Assembly (NCBI GenBank): GCA_019635575.1 | Contig: JAHBZF010000017.1 | Location: forward strand, 1 to 42,268 | Length of the DNA: 42,268 nt | Origin: Pseudolabrys sp. | GTDB lineage: Bacteria; Pseudomonadota; Alphaproteobacteria; Rhizobiales; Xanthobacteraceae | Direction: 5' to 3' | In this document: piece by piece, positions 23,428 to 31,037 of the stretch | Layout of the letters: every line of letters starts with the position of its first letter | How positions within the stretch are numbered: position 1 is the first letter of the stretch | Made by a program: the position numbers and the translations under genes | The notes under the pieces: generated by a model | What the model was told of the DNA's origin: nothing | Seen by the model: the letters and a program-made list of their open reading frames with translations, nothing else | Databases searched by the model: none

Positions 23428-24582
23428 TTACGCAGGCTCCGCGATCCGTTGATAAAAGCGATCGACATCACGCTGCGCGGTCTCGCGCATGCGAGCATCG
23501 CGGGTGTCCCGGCTCGACCCATCCTCGGCGGCGCCGGCTTCGCCGACACGACGCGATGCGTCCTGCACGAATTTGCAGCGCTCGAAGCGGCGCGCGCTGA
23601 ACTGCTCCAGCACCGCAGGAAGGTCGGTGGCGCCGTCGAGCATATCGGCGAGAATAACGCCGTCTTCCAGCGCCATCGCTCCGCCTTGTCCCATGAAGGG
23701 CGACGAGGAATGCGCGGCGTCGCCGATCAGCAGGACGCGGCCACGATTCCAGGGCAGAGGCAGATGGACCTCTTCGACCGAGGTATAAAAGACGTTCTTG
23801 CTGTCGTCGATTTCGGCGAGCAGAGCGGCTGCAGGGCCGGCGAACGCCGCGAATTTGCGGCGCATTTCGGCGGCCCAGTTTTCGCGCGGATAGAACGGCT
23901 TGCCGGGCTCGCGCGTGGTTCCGAACATATAGAGTTCGTCGCGGCTGGTCGGCATGATGCCGAGCCGGGTGCCGGTCCCCATCATCATGATCTTGGTATC
24001 GATGCTGGCGGGCTTCGCGTGGGTGCTGCGCCAGACGCCGAACCCGGTATAGACGGGCTCGATCGCGCCGAAGAGATGCGTGCGGATCTGCGAGCGGATG
24101 CCATCGGCGCCGATCAGCACATCCGCCGTGAGCGTTGTCCCGTCGGAGAGGGTCAGGATGACCGGCCGACGCGGGTCGGTGTCGTCGATAGCCGTGATCG
24201 TCACACCGAGGCGGACATCGACGCCGAGTTGCTCGACAGCTCCGGCCAGCACGCGATGCAGTTCGACGCGGCGCATGCCGACAATGGCCGGGACGTGTGC
24301 GTTGCCGCGCGGATAGACGGTGTGGGTAATCGTGCTGCCGTCTTCCGACAGATAGAGATTGCCACCGTCCGGGCTGACCCAGCCGCTGGCGCAGATATCA
24401 TCGAGCACGCCAAGCTGGTCGAGCGCCATCAAGCCGTTGCAATAGATGAAGATGCCCGAACTGGCCGGGGTCCAGCGGTTTTCGCGCTCGATCAGCGTGA
24501 CCGGGATGTGGCGGCGCGCCAGCGCGATCGACAGCGCCGATCCCGCTATGCCTCCGCCGACAATCACGACCCGGTTCAACAT
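23428..24582 (-). CDS. FAD-dependent aromatic-type monooxygenase
   Basis: 384-aa class A flavoprotein hydroxylase. The dinucleotide-binding motif GGGIAGSALSIALARR begins near residue 8, the DG motif is LIGADGIRSQIR near 160, and the GD motif is LLIGDAAHSSSPFMGQGGAMALEDG near 285. The length is standard, and the C-terminus is short and charged with no thioredoxin-like domain. The ATG at 24582 lies 8 bp after AGAGGA; two TTG codons directly upstream are less likely. It sits between the ABC ATPase and the binding protein, so the imported compound or an early product may be its substrate. Close relatives include salicylate- and urate-hydroxylase-like enzymes; I cannot choose between them. Confidence 0.9.
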   Translation of the reverse strand: MLNRVVIVGGGIAGSALSIALARRHIPVTLIERENRWTPASSGIFIYCNGLMALDQLGVLDDICASGWVSPDGGNLYLSEDGSTITHTVYPRGNAHVPAIVGMRRVELHRVLAGAVEQLGVDVRLGVTITAIDDTDPRRPVILTLSDGTTLTADVLIGADGIRSQIRTHLFGAIEPVYTGFGVWRSTHAKPASIDTKIMMMGTGTRLGIMPTSRDELYMFGTTREPGKPFYPRENWAAEMRRKFAAFAGPAAALLAEIDDSKNVFYTSVEEVHLPLPWNRGRVLLIGDAAHSSSPFMGQGGAMALEDGVILADMLDGATDLPAVLEQFSARRFERCKFVQDASRRVGEAGAAEDGSSRDTRDARMRETAQRDVDRFYQRIAEPA

Positions 24583-24612
24583 CAACAACGTCCTCTGCAG
24601 CGCGGGCTGCGA

Positions 24613-25407
24613 TTATGCGTCGAGACGATCTTCGATATGCAGCGCATGGAACAGATGCGCGACGATTTCGCTGGCGCGCTGCGTGGCGACGCGGGCGATC
24701 GGATTGTCGCGATCGGGCAGGCCGACGTCGATTTCCTCGACGATGCGGCCGGGGCCGTCGCTCATGACGAGAATCCGATCCGACATCGCCACCGCCTCCG
24801 ACAGATCGTGCGTGATCAGCAGCGCGGTGAGCCCGGAGCTGACGATGGTTTCGGCGAAGCTCTTTTGCAGCACCAGCTTGGTTTGCGCATCGAGCGCGGA
24901 GAACGGCTCATCGAGCAGCACGACATCGGGCTCGATCGCCAGCGTGCGCGCCAGCGCCGCGCGCTGCCGCTGCCCGCCGGAAATCTGATAGGGGTAACGG
25001 TCGGCGAATTCGGTGAGCCGGCAGCGTTTGAGTTCGCGCATGGCGCGCTCGCGCCGCTCGGCCGCGCTCAGATTGCGCGCCTCCAGGCCGAATTCGACAT
25101 TGTGCAACACGGTCCGCCACGGCAGCAGCAGGTCTTTCTGCAGCATGAAGCCGACGCTGGAATTGGGGCCGGAGACTTCCACGCCGTGCAGCGACACCGT
25201 GCCCTCGCTCGGCCGATCGAGGCCAGCGACGAGATTGAGCAGGGTGCTCTTGCCGCAGCCGGAGGGGCCGACGATCGAGACGAACTCGCCCTGATTGACG
25301 TCAAAGCTGAGGTTTCGGACGGCGGTGAAAGGCGGGGCGCCTGGCGTGCGGTTTGGAAAACGCCGCGCGACATCTTCCAGTTTGAGGACGTTGGAGGCTT
25401 CTGTCAT
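24613..25407 (-). CDS. ABC importer ATP-binding protein (SsuB/TauB type), second system
   Basis: 264-aa nucleotide-binding subunit. Walker A GPSGCGKST is near residue 46, the Q-loop is in FMLQKDLLLPWRTV, the signature ISGGQRQR is near 139, Walker B VVLLDEPFSALD is near 157, and the switch histidine is in ITHDLSEA. The ATG at 25407 follows GGAAG at 5-bp spacing; the ATG at 25419 is an alternative adding four residues. This is the first gene of the long minus-strand operon, just downstream of a good promoter and two palindromes. Confidence 0.92.
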   Translation of the reverse strand: MTEASNVLKLEDVARRFPNRTPGAPPFTAVRNLSFDVNQGEFVSIVGPSGCGKSTLLNLVAGLDRPSEGTVSLHGVEVSGPNSSVGFMLQKDLLLPWRTVLHNVEFGLEARNLSAAERRERAMRELKRCRLTEFADRYPYQISGGQRQRAALARTLAIEPDVVLLDEPFSALDAQTKLVLQKSFAETIVSSGLTALLITHDLSEAVAMSDRILVMSDGPGRIVEEIDVGLPDRDNPIARVATQRASEIVAHLFHALHIEDRLDA

Positions 25408-25428
25408 CACAGCTTCCATCTCTTAAAT

Positions 25429-25493
25429 CGTTCAAATATGAACGAAGAGTTCGTCGTATAGACAGATTAGAGCGACTCCGAGCAAGGAGTCAA
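25429..25493 (-). promoter_or_regulatory. Promoter and operator palindromes of the long minus-strand operon
   Basis: On the minus strand TTGACT (25493-25488) and TAATCT (25469-25464) are separated by 18 bp. Directly downstream, around and after the expected start of transcription, are two palindromes: ACGAA-GAG-TTCGT (25442-25454, perfect 5-bp arms) and CGTTCA-AATA-TGAACG (25429-25444, perfect 6-bp arms), which overlap by three bases. This placement fits repression by the divergent IclR protein or by the operon-encoded one. Promoter strength and binding are inferred. Confidence 0.6.
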
Positions 25494-25575
25494 CCCGCCT
25501 CATCAGGGCGAAATTGGCAGCGGCATGCGGTGGACATTGCCAGCAAGCATTGTGGCATCGCAGCAAAATCAATTT

Positions 25576-25596
25576 GCAATGCAGGGCGCGCATTGC
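25576..25596. promoter_or_regulatory. Inverted repeat in the divergent IclR/operon intergenic region
   Basis: GCAATGC (25576-25582) and GCATTGC (25590-25596) are perfect 7-bp arms separated by 7 bp. The dyad lies midway between the minus-strand promoter near 25480 and the plus-strand promoter near 25640, so it could be an activator site for either. The sequence differs from the other palindromes in this region. Confidence 0.4.
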
Positions 25597-25621
25597 TGGC
25601 GAGCATGAGCCCGCTTCACGC

Positions 25622-25650
25622 TTGCTGACGTATGTTTTATATGATATACA
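25622..25650 (+). promoter_or_regulatory. Promoter with overlapping palindrome upstream of iclR-cupin operon
   Basis: TTGCTG (25622-25627) and TATACA (25645-25650) are separated by exactly 17 bp. Overlying the spacer and -10 is a 20-bp imperfect palindrome at 25630-25649, with perfect GTAT/ATAC outer arms and a central TATA. This arrangement is typical for autorepression, here presumably by the IclR protein encoded 44 bp downstream. Confidence 0.55.
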
Positions 25651-25693
25651 GAGTTTTATTACCCAAACATAATTGTTGTCGGGTCAATCGGGA

Positions 25694-26572
25694 ATGTCCA
25701 ACGCAAACGGCATCGCAAGTGCGAAAACCGCTACCGATCAACCTCAAGCTGCGGGTGCGCCGCTGCGCGGCGCGGTGGATGAGCGTTACCTTGTTCCGGC
25801 GCTGATCCGTGGCCTGGAAATCCTGCAAACGATGTCCGGCGAGCGGCGCAAATTCACGCTGACGGAAGTCGCGGCGTCGCTTGGTGTCACCCGTTCCTCG
25901 GCCTATCGGCTGCTCTATACGCTCGGTCATCTCGGCTTCGTCGATTACGACGCGGATCAGAAAAGCTATTCGCTCGGGTCGCAGGTGCTGCGGCTCGGCT
26001 ATGGCTATCTCGCCTCGCGCGATCTTGTTGAGGTCGCGATGCCGCACCTGATACGGCTGCGGGACCGGACCGGCTGGTCCGCGCATCTCGGCGAACTCCA
26101 CGGTCGCGATGTGGTCTATCTGGCGCGGGTTGCGACGCGGCGCTCGATCGCGAGCACGGTGCATGTCGGCACGCGCTTGCCTGCGCGGACCACGACCATG
26201 GGTCGGGTGTTGCTGTCGGGGTTGCGCGATCACGATCTGCGCGAACTCTATCGCGATGAAAGGTTCGAAGCGGGGAAGGCCGCCAGTTCGCTGTCGGAGC
26301 TGGTCGAGCAGATCGGGAACGATCGTGCGATGGGCGCCGTGGTGCAGAACTCGGTCTATGAGCCCGGTGTCGCCAGCGTTGCAGCGCCGATCCGCGACGT
26401 CACCAACCGCATCGTTGCAGCGATCAATATTTCCATTGTCGCGCTGTTCACCAACGATGCCGAGCTCAACGGCACGCTGAAAGATGAAGTGGTCGCGACC
26501 GCGCATGCGATTTCGCGCGATCTCGGCCGCCAGATCGATACCGGCGGCGCGCAGGCGTCACACGCCGGATAG
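25694..26572 (+). CDS. IclR-family transcriptional regulator (divergent)
   Basis: 292-aa IclR protein. The winged-helix part has FTLTEVAASLGVTRSSAYRLL (about residues 53-73), and the effector domain has SRDLVEVAMPHLIRLRDRTGWSAHLGELHG and VGTRLPARTTTMGRVLLSGL. The first 35 residues are an unstructured Ala/Gln-rich lead. The ATG at 25694 is preceded by a modest TCGGGA; a TTG at 25673 is possible but weaker. It is the first gene of the plus-strand operon and is divergent from the long minus-strand operon. Its position between two palindrome-bearing promoters makes it the probable master regulator of Blocks B and C. Confidence 0.92.
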   Translation: MSNANGIASAKTATDQPQAAGAPLRGAVDERYLVPALIRGLEILQTMSGERRKFTLTEVAASLGVTRSSAYRLLYTLGHLGFVDYDADQKSYSLGSQVLRLGYGYLASRDLVEVAMPHLIRLRDRTGWSAHLGELHGRDVVYLARVATRRSIASTVHVGTRLPARTTTMGRVLLSGLRDHDLRELYRDERFEAGKAASSLSELVEQIGNDRAMGAVVQNSVYEPGVASVAAPIRDVTNRIVAAINISIVALFTNDAELNGTLKDEVVATAHAISRDLGRQIDTGGAQASHAG

Positions 26573-26610
26573 ACCAGATACCTTCCAGATTAACCGCAAG
26601 GAGATCAGCC

Positions 26611-27141
26611 ATGGATGATGTGACCCAGCAGAAGCGCTCGTGGGACCGCCCGACCGGCGCGTCTTTCGACGACTGGATGAAGACCCGCGTCGCCCGCGTC
26701 GCGGAGCGTAACTATGACTGGAACGCGCTCAAGTTTCAGGCCGACTACGATCCCAAGTACCGCCGCGCGCAGAAGCGCTTCATTGGCACCGGCGGCACCG
26801 GCGTGGCGACGGACAAGAATGTGATCCCGTCCGAGCACTTCACGCTGTCGAACATGATCTTGCCGGTCGGCGCGGAAGGTCCAATGCACCTGCATACCGA
26901 CGCCGAGGAAGTGTTTTTCGTGCTGCGCGGCAAGGTCAAGTTCATGACCGAATTGAACGGTGAACGGTTTGAGGCCGTGCTGGGCGAGCGCGACTGCATC
27001 TCCGTTCCTCCCGGTTTGTATCGCGGCGAGATCAATGTCGGCGACGAAGAAGCCGTGATCATGGTGATGATCGGTTCGCCGAAGCCGGTGACGCCGACCT
27101 ATCCGCCCGAGCATCCGCTGTCCAAAGTCAAGCGGAACTGA
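26611..27141 (+). CDS. Cupin-domain protein with incomplete metal motif
   Basis: 176-aa single-cupin protein. The first cupin motif is present (G90-PMHLHTDAEEVFFVLRG: H93, H95 and E100). In the second motif, PPGLYRGEIN (133-142), the usual histidine is R138, so one metal ligand is lost. The N-terminal 60 residues are rich in charged and aromatic residues and do not resemble a signal. It has a strong AAGGAGAT ribosome-binding site. It is the second gene of the iclR-led operon and precedes the VOC dioxygenase-like protein. It could be a cupin isomerase or hydrolase, or a ring-cleaving enzyme with an altered centre; no function is claimed. Confidence 0.85.
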   Translation: MDDVTQQKRSWDRPTGASFDDWMKTRVARVAERNYDWNALKFQADYDPKYRRAQKRFIGTGGTGVATDKNVIPSEHFTLSNMILPVGAEGPMHLHTDAEEVFFVLRGKVKFMTELNGERFEAVLGERDCISVPPGLYRGEINVGDEEAVIMVMIGSPKPVTPTYPPEHPLSKVKRN

Positions 27142-27154
27142 CGCTGTCGCCAGC

Positions 27155-27180
27155 CGGGCCGCGTTTGCCGACGCGGCCCG
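27155..27180 (+). terminator. Strong hairpin between the cupin and VOC genes
   Basis: CGGGCCGCGT (27155-27164) and ACGCGGCCCG (27171-27180) form a perfect 10-bp stem with a 6-nt loop, 13 bp after the cupin stop. No T-run follows (the next bases are CGGTCTATAA), so it may be a partial terminator, an mRNA-stabilising hairpin or a processing site that sets expression of the downstream genes. Confidence 0.45.
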
Positions 27181-27239
27181 CGGTCTATAAATCGAATGGT
27201 GGTCCGCGCAACGAGACCGCCCTGCAGGGAGTGTGCGAG

Positions 27240-28190
27240 ATGGCACTGAAGGGTATCGATGCCGTCGTGTTCGGCGTCGCCGACATGGCCGAGGCCAAGC
27301 GGTTTCTCGACGACTGGGGCGTCACGGAAGTTTCGGTCAGCGACGACAAGCTGGTCTATCGAACCCGCGATAACGCGCAGGTGATCGTGCGTCCGCGCGA
27401 TGCCAAGGATTTGCCGCCGGCGATCGAGGATCGCAACACGGTGCGCGAAGTGGTCTGGGGCGCGGCCAACGAAAAGGAACTGGAAGAAACCCTGAGCCGG
27501 ATTCGCGGGCTGCCGGGCTTCCATGTCGGCGCCGACGGAATGCCGCGCATCACCGACCCGAATGGCTTGAGTCTCGCCTTCCGCGTCAGCCAGCGCACGC
27601 CGATCGTCGTCAAGCCGACCCTGCCGAACGCGCCGGGCACGCATCAGCGCATCAACCAGCGTTCGCCGGTGCACGAGCGCGCTTATCCGATCAATATCGG
27701 TCACGTCGTGATGTTCGCCGCCGATTTCCAGGCGATGCGCGCGTTCTACACCGAGACGCTCGGCTTCCATATCAGCGACGAATATCCGGGTCACGGTGTG
27801 TTCACGCGCTGCCAGAAGGTCGGGGACCATCACAACCTGTTCATGCTGAATCGTCCGGGCAAGGCTGGCGTGAATCATGTCGCCTTCACCGTCACCGACA
27901 TTCATGAACTGATCGGCGGCGGGATCGCCATGGCGAAGAAGGGTTGGAAAACGGAAATCGGTCCCGGCCGGCATCCGATCTCATCGGCCTATTTCTGGTA
28001 TTTCGAAAATCCGCTGGCTCCGCCGCTCGAATACTACGCGGACGAAGACTATTGCACCGAAGACTGGAAACCGAGCACGTTCGAGCGCAAGCCCGAGCTG
28101 TTCGCGGAATGGGCAATCGCCGGTGGCATCGACGGCAAGACGCGCCGCCAGTCACCGCTCGAGGACAAGAGCGGCCGCGGTCACGCCTGA
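27240..28190 (+). CDS. Two-domain VOC protein, extradiol dioxygenase-like
   Basis: 316-aa protein with two vicinal-oxygen-chelate modules (about residues 4-117 and 150-270), the layout of type I extradiol dioxygenases. The catalytic C-terminal module has the 2-His-1-carboxylate set: H155 (INIGHVVMF), H213 (VNHVAFTV) and E264 (PPLEYYAD), all present, so ring-cleaving activity is plausible. The C-terminal 45 residues (DYCTEDWKPSTFERKPELFAEW) are typical of the long, biphenyl/catechol-like subgroup. The ATG at 27240 follows AGGGAG. It probably cleaves a catechol or hydroxypyridine-type diol generated by the monooxygenases or the Rieske system (inference). Confidence 0.9.
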   Translation: MALKGIDAVVFGVADMAEAKRFLDDWGVTEVSVSDDKLVYRTRDNAQVIVRPRDAKDLPPAIEDRNTVREVVWGAANEKELEETLSRIRGLPGFHVGADGMPRITDPNGLSLAFRVSQRTPIVVKPTLPNAPGTHQRINQRSPVHERAYPINIGHVVMFAADFQAMRAFYTETLGFHISDEYPGHGVFTRCQKVGDHHNLFMLNRPGKAGVNHVAFTVTDIHELIGGGIAMAKKGWKTEIGPGRHPISSAYFWYFENPLAPPLEYYADEDYCTEDWKPSTFERKPELFAEWAIAGGIDGKTRRQSPLEDKSGRGHA

Positions 28191-28220
28191 GCGCGGCTTT
28201 TCAACATCCGGGAACGCGCC

Positions 28221-28586
28221 ATGCAGCCCGATATTCGACGCATCATTATTGTCGACGCGCATCGACGCCGCTCCGGACGCTGTCCGGTGCTGGTCCATTC
28301 GCTCGGTACCGGTGAATCGTTCGAGATCAAGCCGACGGCGGAGGGCTTTGTCGATCTCGCGTCCGGCCTCACCGTGCGCGTGGCCGCTGGCCAGATCCTG
28401 CTGCCAGAGACCCGCGAGACGATCGATATTCATATGAATGGCGACGTGACGTTCGACGGCTTCGATCACGCGAGCCGTGAATCGTTTTCGGGCCGGGCAG
28501 GCGGTGGGGCGTCGGTGACGCTCTACGATGCGGGCCGGGTCAACTATTTCCAGTATGCGGTCGTCGTCGAGGGCGATCACCTGTAA
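28221..28586 (+). CDS. Unknown 121-aa protein in the VOC/SDR operon
   Basis: I do not recognise this protein. It starts MQPDIRRIIIVDAHRR, has an all-beta-looking centre (EGFVDLASGLTVRVAAGQILLP) and a glycine-rich turn RAGGGASVTL near the end, and lacks a signal peptide, membrane segment and metal motif (one Cys only, at about residue 21). The ORF is in phase with an operon (30 bp after the VOC gene, 11 bp before the SDR gene) and its codon use resembles its neighbours, so it is very likely real. A small accessory or subunit protein of a nearby enzyme is possible. Confidence 0.65.
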   Translation: MQPDIRRIIIVDAHRRRSGRCPVLVHSLGTGESFEIKPTAEGFVDLASGLTVRVAAGQILLPETRETIDIHMNGDVTFDGFDHASRESFSGRAGGGASVTLYDAGRVNYFQYAVVVEGDHL

Positions 28587-28597
28587 GGAACACGAGG

Positions 28598-29347
28598 ATG
28601 GCGGGGCGGTTTGCGGGCAAACGGATCGTCATTACCGGCTCCGGCCGGGGATTGGGCTTTGCGTTCGCGGAACGCGTGGCGCGAGAGGGCGCAAGTGTTG
28701 TCATCGCCGAGATCGATGCGGCATCAGGTCAAGATGCTGCGCGCAAGCTGACAGCCCAGGGTCTCAGCGCGAGCTTTGTCGAAACCGATATTTCGTCCGA
28801 AACGTCGATGCAGGCCCTCGCAAAGCAATTGGCCGGCGGCGGCGCCGTGCACGGCGTGGTCGCCAATGCCGGCTGGGCCAACAATGTCGGCGGCAAGACC
28901 TTCGACGAGATCGCGCCCGATGTCTGGGACAGGATGATGGCAATCAATGTGCGCGGCACCTGGCTCACGGTGCGGGCGCTGGTGCCGCTGATGCAGGCTG
29001 GCGGCTCGATCGTCACGGTGTCGTCCGATACGATCTATTGGGGCGCGCCGCGGCTGCTGCACTATGTCACCAGCAAGTCGGCCATCGTCGGCATGACGCG
29101 CTCGCTGGCGCGCGAACTTGGCGACCGCAACATCCGCGTCAACTGCCTGCTGCCCGGCCTGACCTATGGCGAGGCAACCAAGGAAATCCCCGCGCAGCGC
29201 TGGAACGATTACGCGGAACGCCAGATTCTCAAGCGGCGCGCCGAGTCCGACGACATCGACGGCGTTGTCGCGTTCCTGCTCTCCGACGATTCCAAGTTCA
29301 TGACCGGCCAGACGCTTGCCGTGGACGGCGGCTTCTCGCTGCATTGA
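28598..29347 (+). CDS. Short-chain dehydrogenase/reductase
   Basis: 249-aa classical SDR. The cofactor motif TGSGRGLGFAFAERVA is near residues 14-29, ANAG near 91, the catalytic Ser in VSSD near 140 and YVTSK near 153, all intact, and the C-terminal GQTLAVDGGFSLH is typical of FabG-like SDRs. It is NAD(P)-dependent and should oxidise or reduce a small alcohol/ketone or a cis-dihydrodiol. In this operon the substrate is likely a ring-derived intermediate; cis-diol dehydrogenation after the Rieske oxygenases is a reasonable guess. AGGAACACGAGG precedes the ATG. It ends 28 bp before the monooxygenase gene. Confidence 0.92.
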   Translation: MAGRFAGKRIVITGSGRGLGFAFAERVAREGASVVIAEIDAASGQDAARKLTAQGLSASFVETDISSETSMQALAKQLAGGGAVHGVVANAGWANNVGGKTFDEIAPDVWDRMMAINVRGTWLTVRALVPLMQAGGSIVTVSSDTIYWGAPRLLHYVTSKSAIVGMTRSLARELGDRNIRVNCLLPGLTYGEATKEIPAQRWNDYAERQILKRRAESDDIDGVVAFLLSDDSKFMTGQTLAVDGGFSLH

Positions 29348-29375
29348 TGACACAACACAACGACGGATTTGTATC

Positions 29376-30506
29376 ATGGCGGGACTGAAGATCGGCATCA
29401 ACGGCGGCGGCGTCGGGGGCATGGCGGTGGCGATCGCGCTGCGCCAGTCCGGACATGATGTGACAGTGTTCGAGCAAGCGCCGTCGTTCCAGCGGGTTGG
29501 CGCGGATATCAATCTGACGCCGAATTCGGTGCGCGCGCTCGACGGCCTCGGCATTGTTCCGGCGTTGAAGCAGACCGCCGCGCGGCCTACGTATCGCATC
29601 AGCCGGACCTGGGACACCGGCGAAGAAACCTCGCGTCTGGAAATGGCCGACGCCGCAGAGCGCAGCTACGGCGCGCCGCAGCTCACCATCCATCGCGCCG
29701 ATCTGCTCAACGCGTTGCGCGACCGGCTTCCGGCCGAGGTGATCAAGCTCGGGACCAAAGTCACCGGCGTCACGCCGGGCGCTGACAATGCGGTCGTGAC
29801 GTTCGCCGACGGCAGCACGCAGACCTTCGACGTCGTGATCGGCGCCGACGGTATCCACTCGCCGACGCGTACGGCTCTGTTCGGGCCGGAGCATCCAACG
29901 TTCTCCGGCCTCGTCTCCTATCGCAGCGTCGTCGACCGCAACAAGCTGTCGATCCCCAATCTCGATGCCTTCACCAAATGGTGGGGTCCGACCTCGGACC
30001 TGCAGATCGTCACGTTCCCGCTCAACCGCGGCAGCGAGACCTTCGTGTTCGCGACCACGTCGCAGCCGGACTGGACCGCCGAATCCTGGACCATGCCCGG
30101 TGATGTGAACGAGCTTCGCCATGCCTATCGCAACTTCCACCCGGAGGCGCGGGCGCTTCTCGATGCCTGCACCGAGACGATGAAATCCGCGCTTTATGTG
30201 CGCGATCCGCTGCCGCAGTGGTCGGTGGGACATGTCACGTTGCTCGGCGATGCCTGCCATCCGATGACGCCGTTCATGGCGCAGGGCGCGGCGATGGCGA
30301 TCGAGGATGCGGTGCTGCTCGGCCGTTCGCTGAAGGGTATCGACAAGGCCGGCGTGCCGGCCGCGCTCAAGCGCTATGAAGAGGCGCGCAAGGGCCGCAC
30401 TGCGCGGGTGCAGGTCGACTCGCGCAGCAACGAATGGCTCAAGCAGGGCGGGACGGCTGACTGGGTCTACGGCTACGATTCCTGGGCGGTGCCGCTGCCG
30501 GCCTGA
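29376..30506 (+). CDS. FAD-dependent monooxygenase, NicC/salicylate-hydroxylase-like
   Basis: 376-aa flavin hydroxylase. GGGVGG (10-15), the DG motif GADGIHS (156-162) and the GD motif GDACHP (291-296) are in place. Several stretches, such as YGAPQLTIHRADL, FMAQGAAMAIEDA and the ending WVYGYDSWAVPL, recall 6-hydroxynicotinate 3-monooxygenase (NicC). From memory of the P. putida enzyme, however, its active-site His47, Cys202 and His211 appear here as Asn46, Phe199 and Asp208, so the substrate is probably different. The ATG at 29376 begins the conserved Rossmann strand. The gene ends tail to tail with the next gene, with adjacent stop codons. Confidence 0.9.
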   Translation: MAGLKIGINGGGVGGMAVAIALRQSGHDVTVFEQAPSFQRVGADINLTPNSVRALDGLGIVPALKQTAARPTYRISRTWDTGEETSRLEMADAAERSYGAPQLTIHRADLLNALRDRLPAEVIKLGTKVTGVTPGADNAVVTFADGSTQTFDVVIGADGIHSPTRTALFGPEHPTFSGLVSYRSVVDRNKLSIPNLDAFTKWWGPTSDLQIVTFPLNRGSETFVFATTSQPDWTAESWTMPGDVNELRHAYRNFHPEARALLDACTETMKSALYVRDPLPQWSVGHVTLLGDACHPMTPFMAQGAAMAIEDAVLLGRSLKGIDKAGVPAALKRYEEARKGRTARVQVDSRSNEWLKQGGTADWVYGYDSWAVPLPA

Positions 30507-30731
30507 TCAATCGGCCAACGCGTAACGGCGGCGGAGATCGTCGCAGATCGCGTCGAGCTTCGGTTCGTAGGCGGCGACCACGTCTTCGCTGCCGTTCATC
30601 TCGGCGGACCAGTCGCCGTTGTTGCCGTCGGGCCGAACCGCGACATAGTAGGCGGGAACGTCGCCGAGACGCTCGGCGATCAACAAAGCAAGGGCGGCTG
30701 CAGATTTTTGCTCGCGGGCGTCGCTGGTCAT
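30507..30731 (-). CDS. Small conserved hypothetical protein
   Basis: 74-aa protein of unknown function: TSDAREQKSAAALALLIAERLGDVPAYYVAV at the N-terminus and a helical C-terminus EPKLDAICDDLRRRYALAD. It has no signal peptide, membrane segment or known motif. The ATG at 30731 is chosen because the conserved-looking region begins there; an upstream ATG at 30773 would add 14 residues and is a possible alternative. It stops immediately next to the monooxygenase stop on the other strand, with no gap, so no terminator fits between them. It lies next to a tRNA gene, which transcribes in the opposite direction. Confidence 0.6.
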   Translation of the reverse strand: MTSDAREQKSAAALALLIAERLGDVPAYYVAVRPDGNNGDWSAEMNGSEDVVAAYEPKLDAICDDLRRRYALAD

Positions 30732-30813
30732 CGCCTGAACAAAACACGAGACAGCAAAAGGTTCCCGGCGCATGGCGTCTGTGCTAGACGCAGCATTGCG
30801 TCACGCGACGCCC

Positions 30814-30890
30814 GCGCCGGTAGCTCAGCTGGATAGAGCACCAGACTTCGAATCTGGGGGTCAGGGGTTCGAATCCCTTCCGGCGCGCCA
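30814..30890 (+). tRNA. tRNA-Arg (anticodon TCG)
   Basis: 77-nt complete cloverleaf. The 5' acceptor GCGCCGG pairs with 3' CCGGCGC, the anticodon stem CCAGA/TCTGG encloses CTTCGAA (anticodon TCG, Arg CGA), and the T-loop TTCGAAT is standard; discriminator G is followed by a genomically encoded CCA. It separates Block C from Block D. I see no integrase gene beside it and no duplicate of its 3' end, so there is no evidence of an island insertion here. Confidence 0.96.
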
Positions 30891-30990
30891 TGGCACAGTA
30901 TCCTCCGGAATCCTACCAAGCTCTCCTCGGTCCGGGATATTGACAACCGCGGCGCCAATCCGTCTGCATGTGATAGATTGGACAGGATCA

Positions 30991-31010
30991 CGGTCTGACG
31001 CCCCAGACCG
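30991..31010. promoter_or_regulatory. Inverted repeat before the TetR gene
   Basis: CGGTCTG (30991-30997) and CAGACCG (31004-31010) are perfect 7-bp arms around ACGCCC, 28 bp upstream of the TetR start. It could be an autoregulatory site or a tRNA-transcript terminator without a T-run. It is not related to the AGTAAGA palindromes found further down. Confidence 0.35.
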
Positions 31011-31037
31011 GGCTTCCTGTCCCGTTTCACTGCGGAA

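Noticed and set aside
30814-30890. tRNA-Arg as an integration site of a genomic island
   Set aside because: No integrase is nearby and no repeat of the tRNA 3' end was seen in the window.
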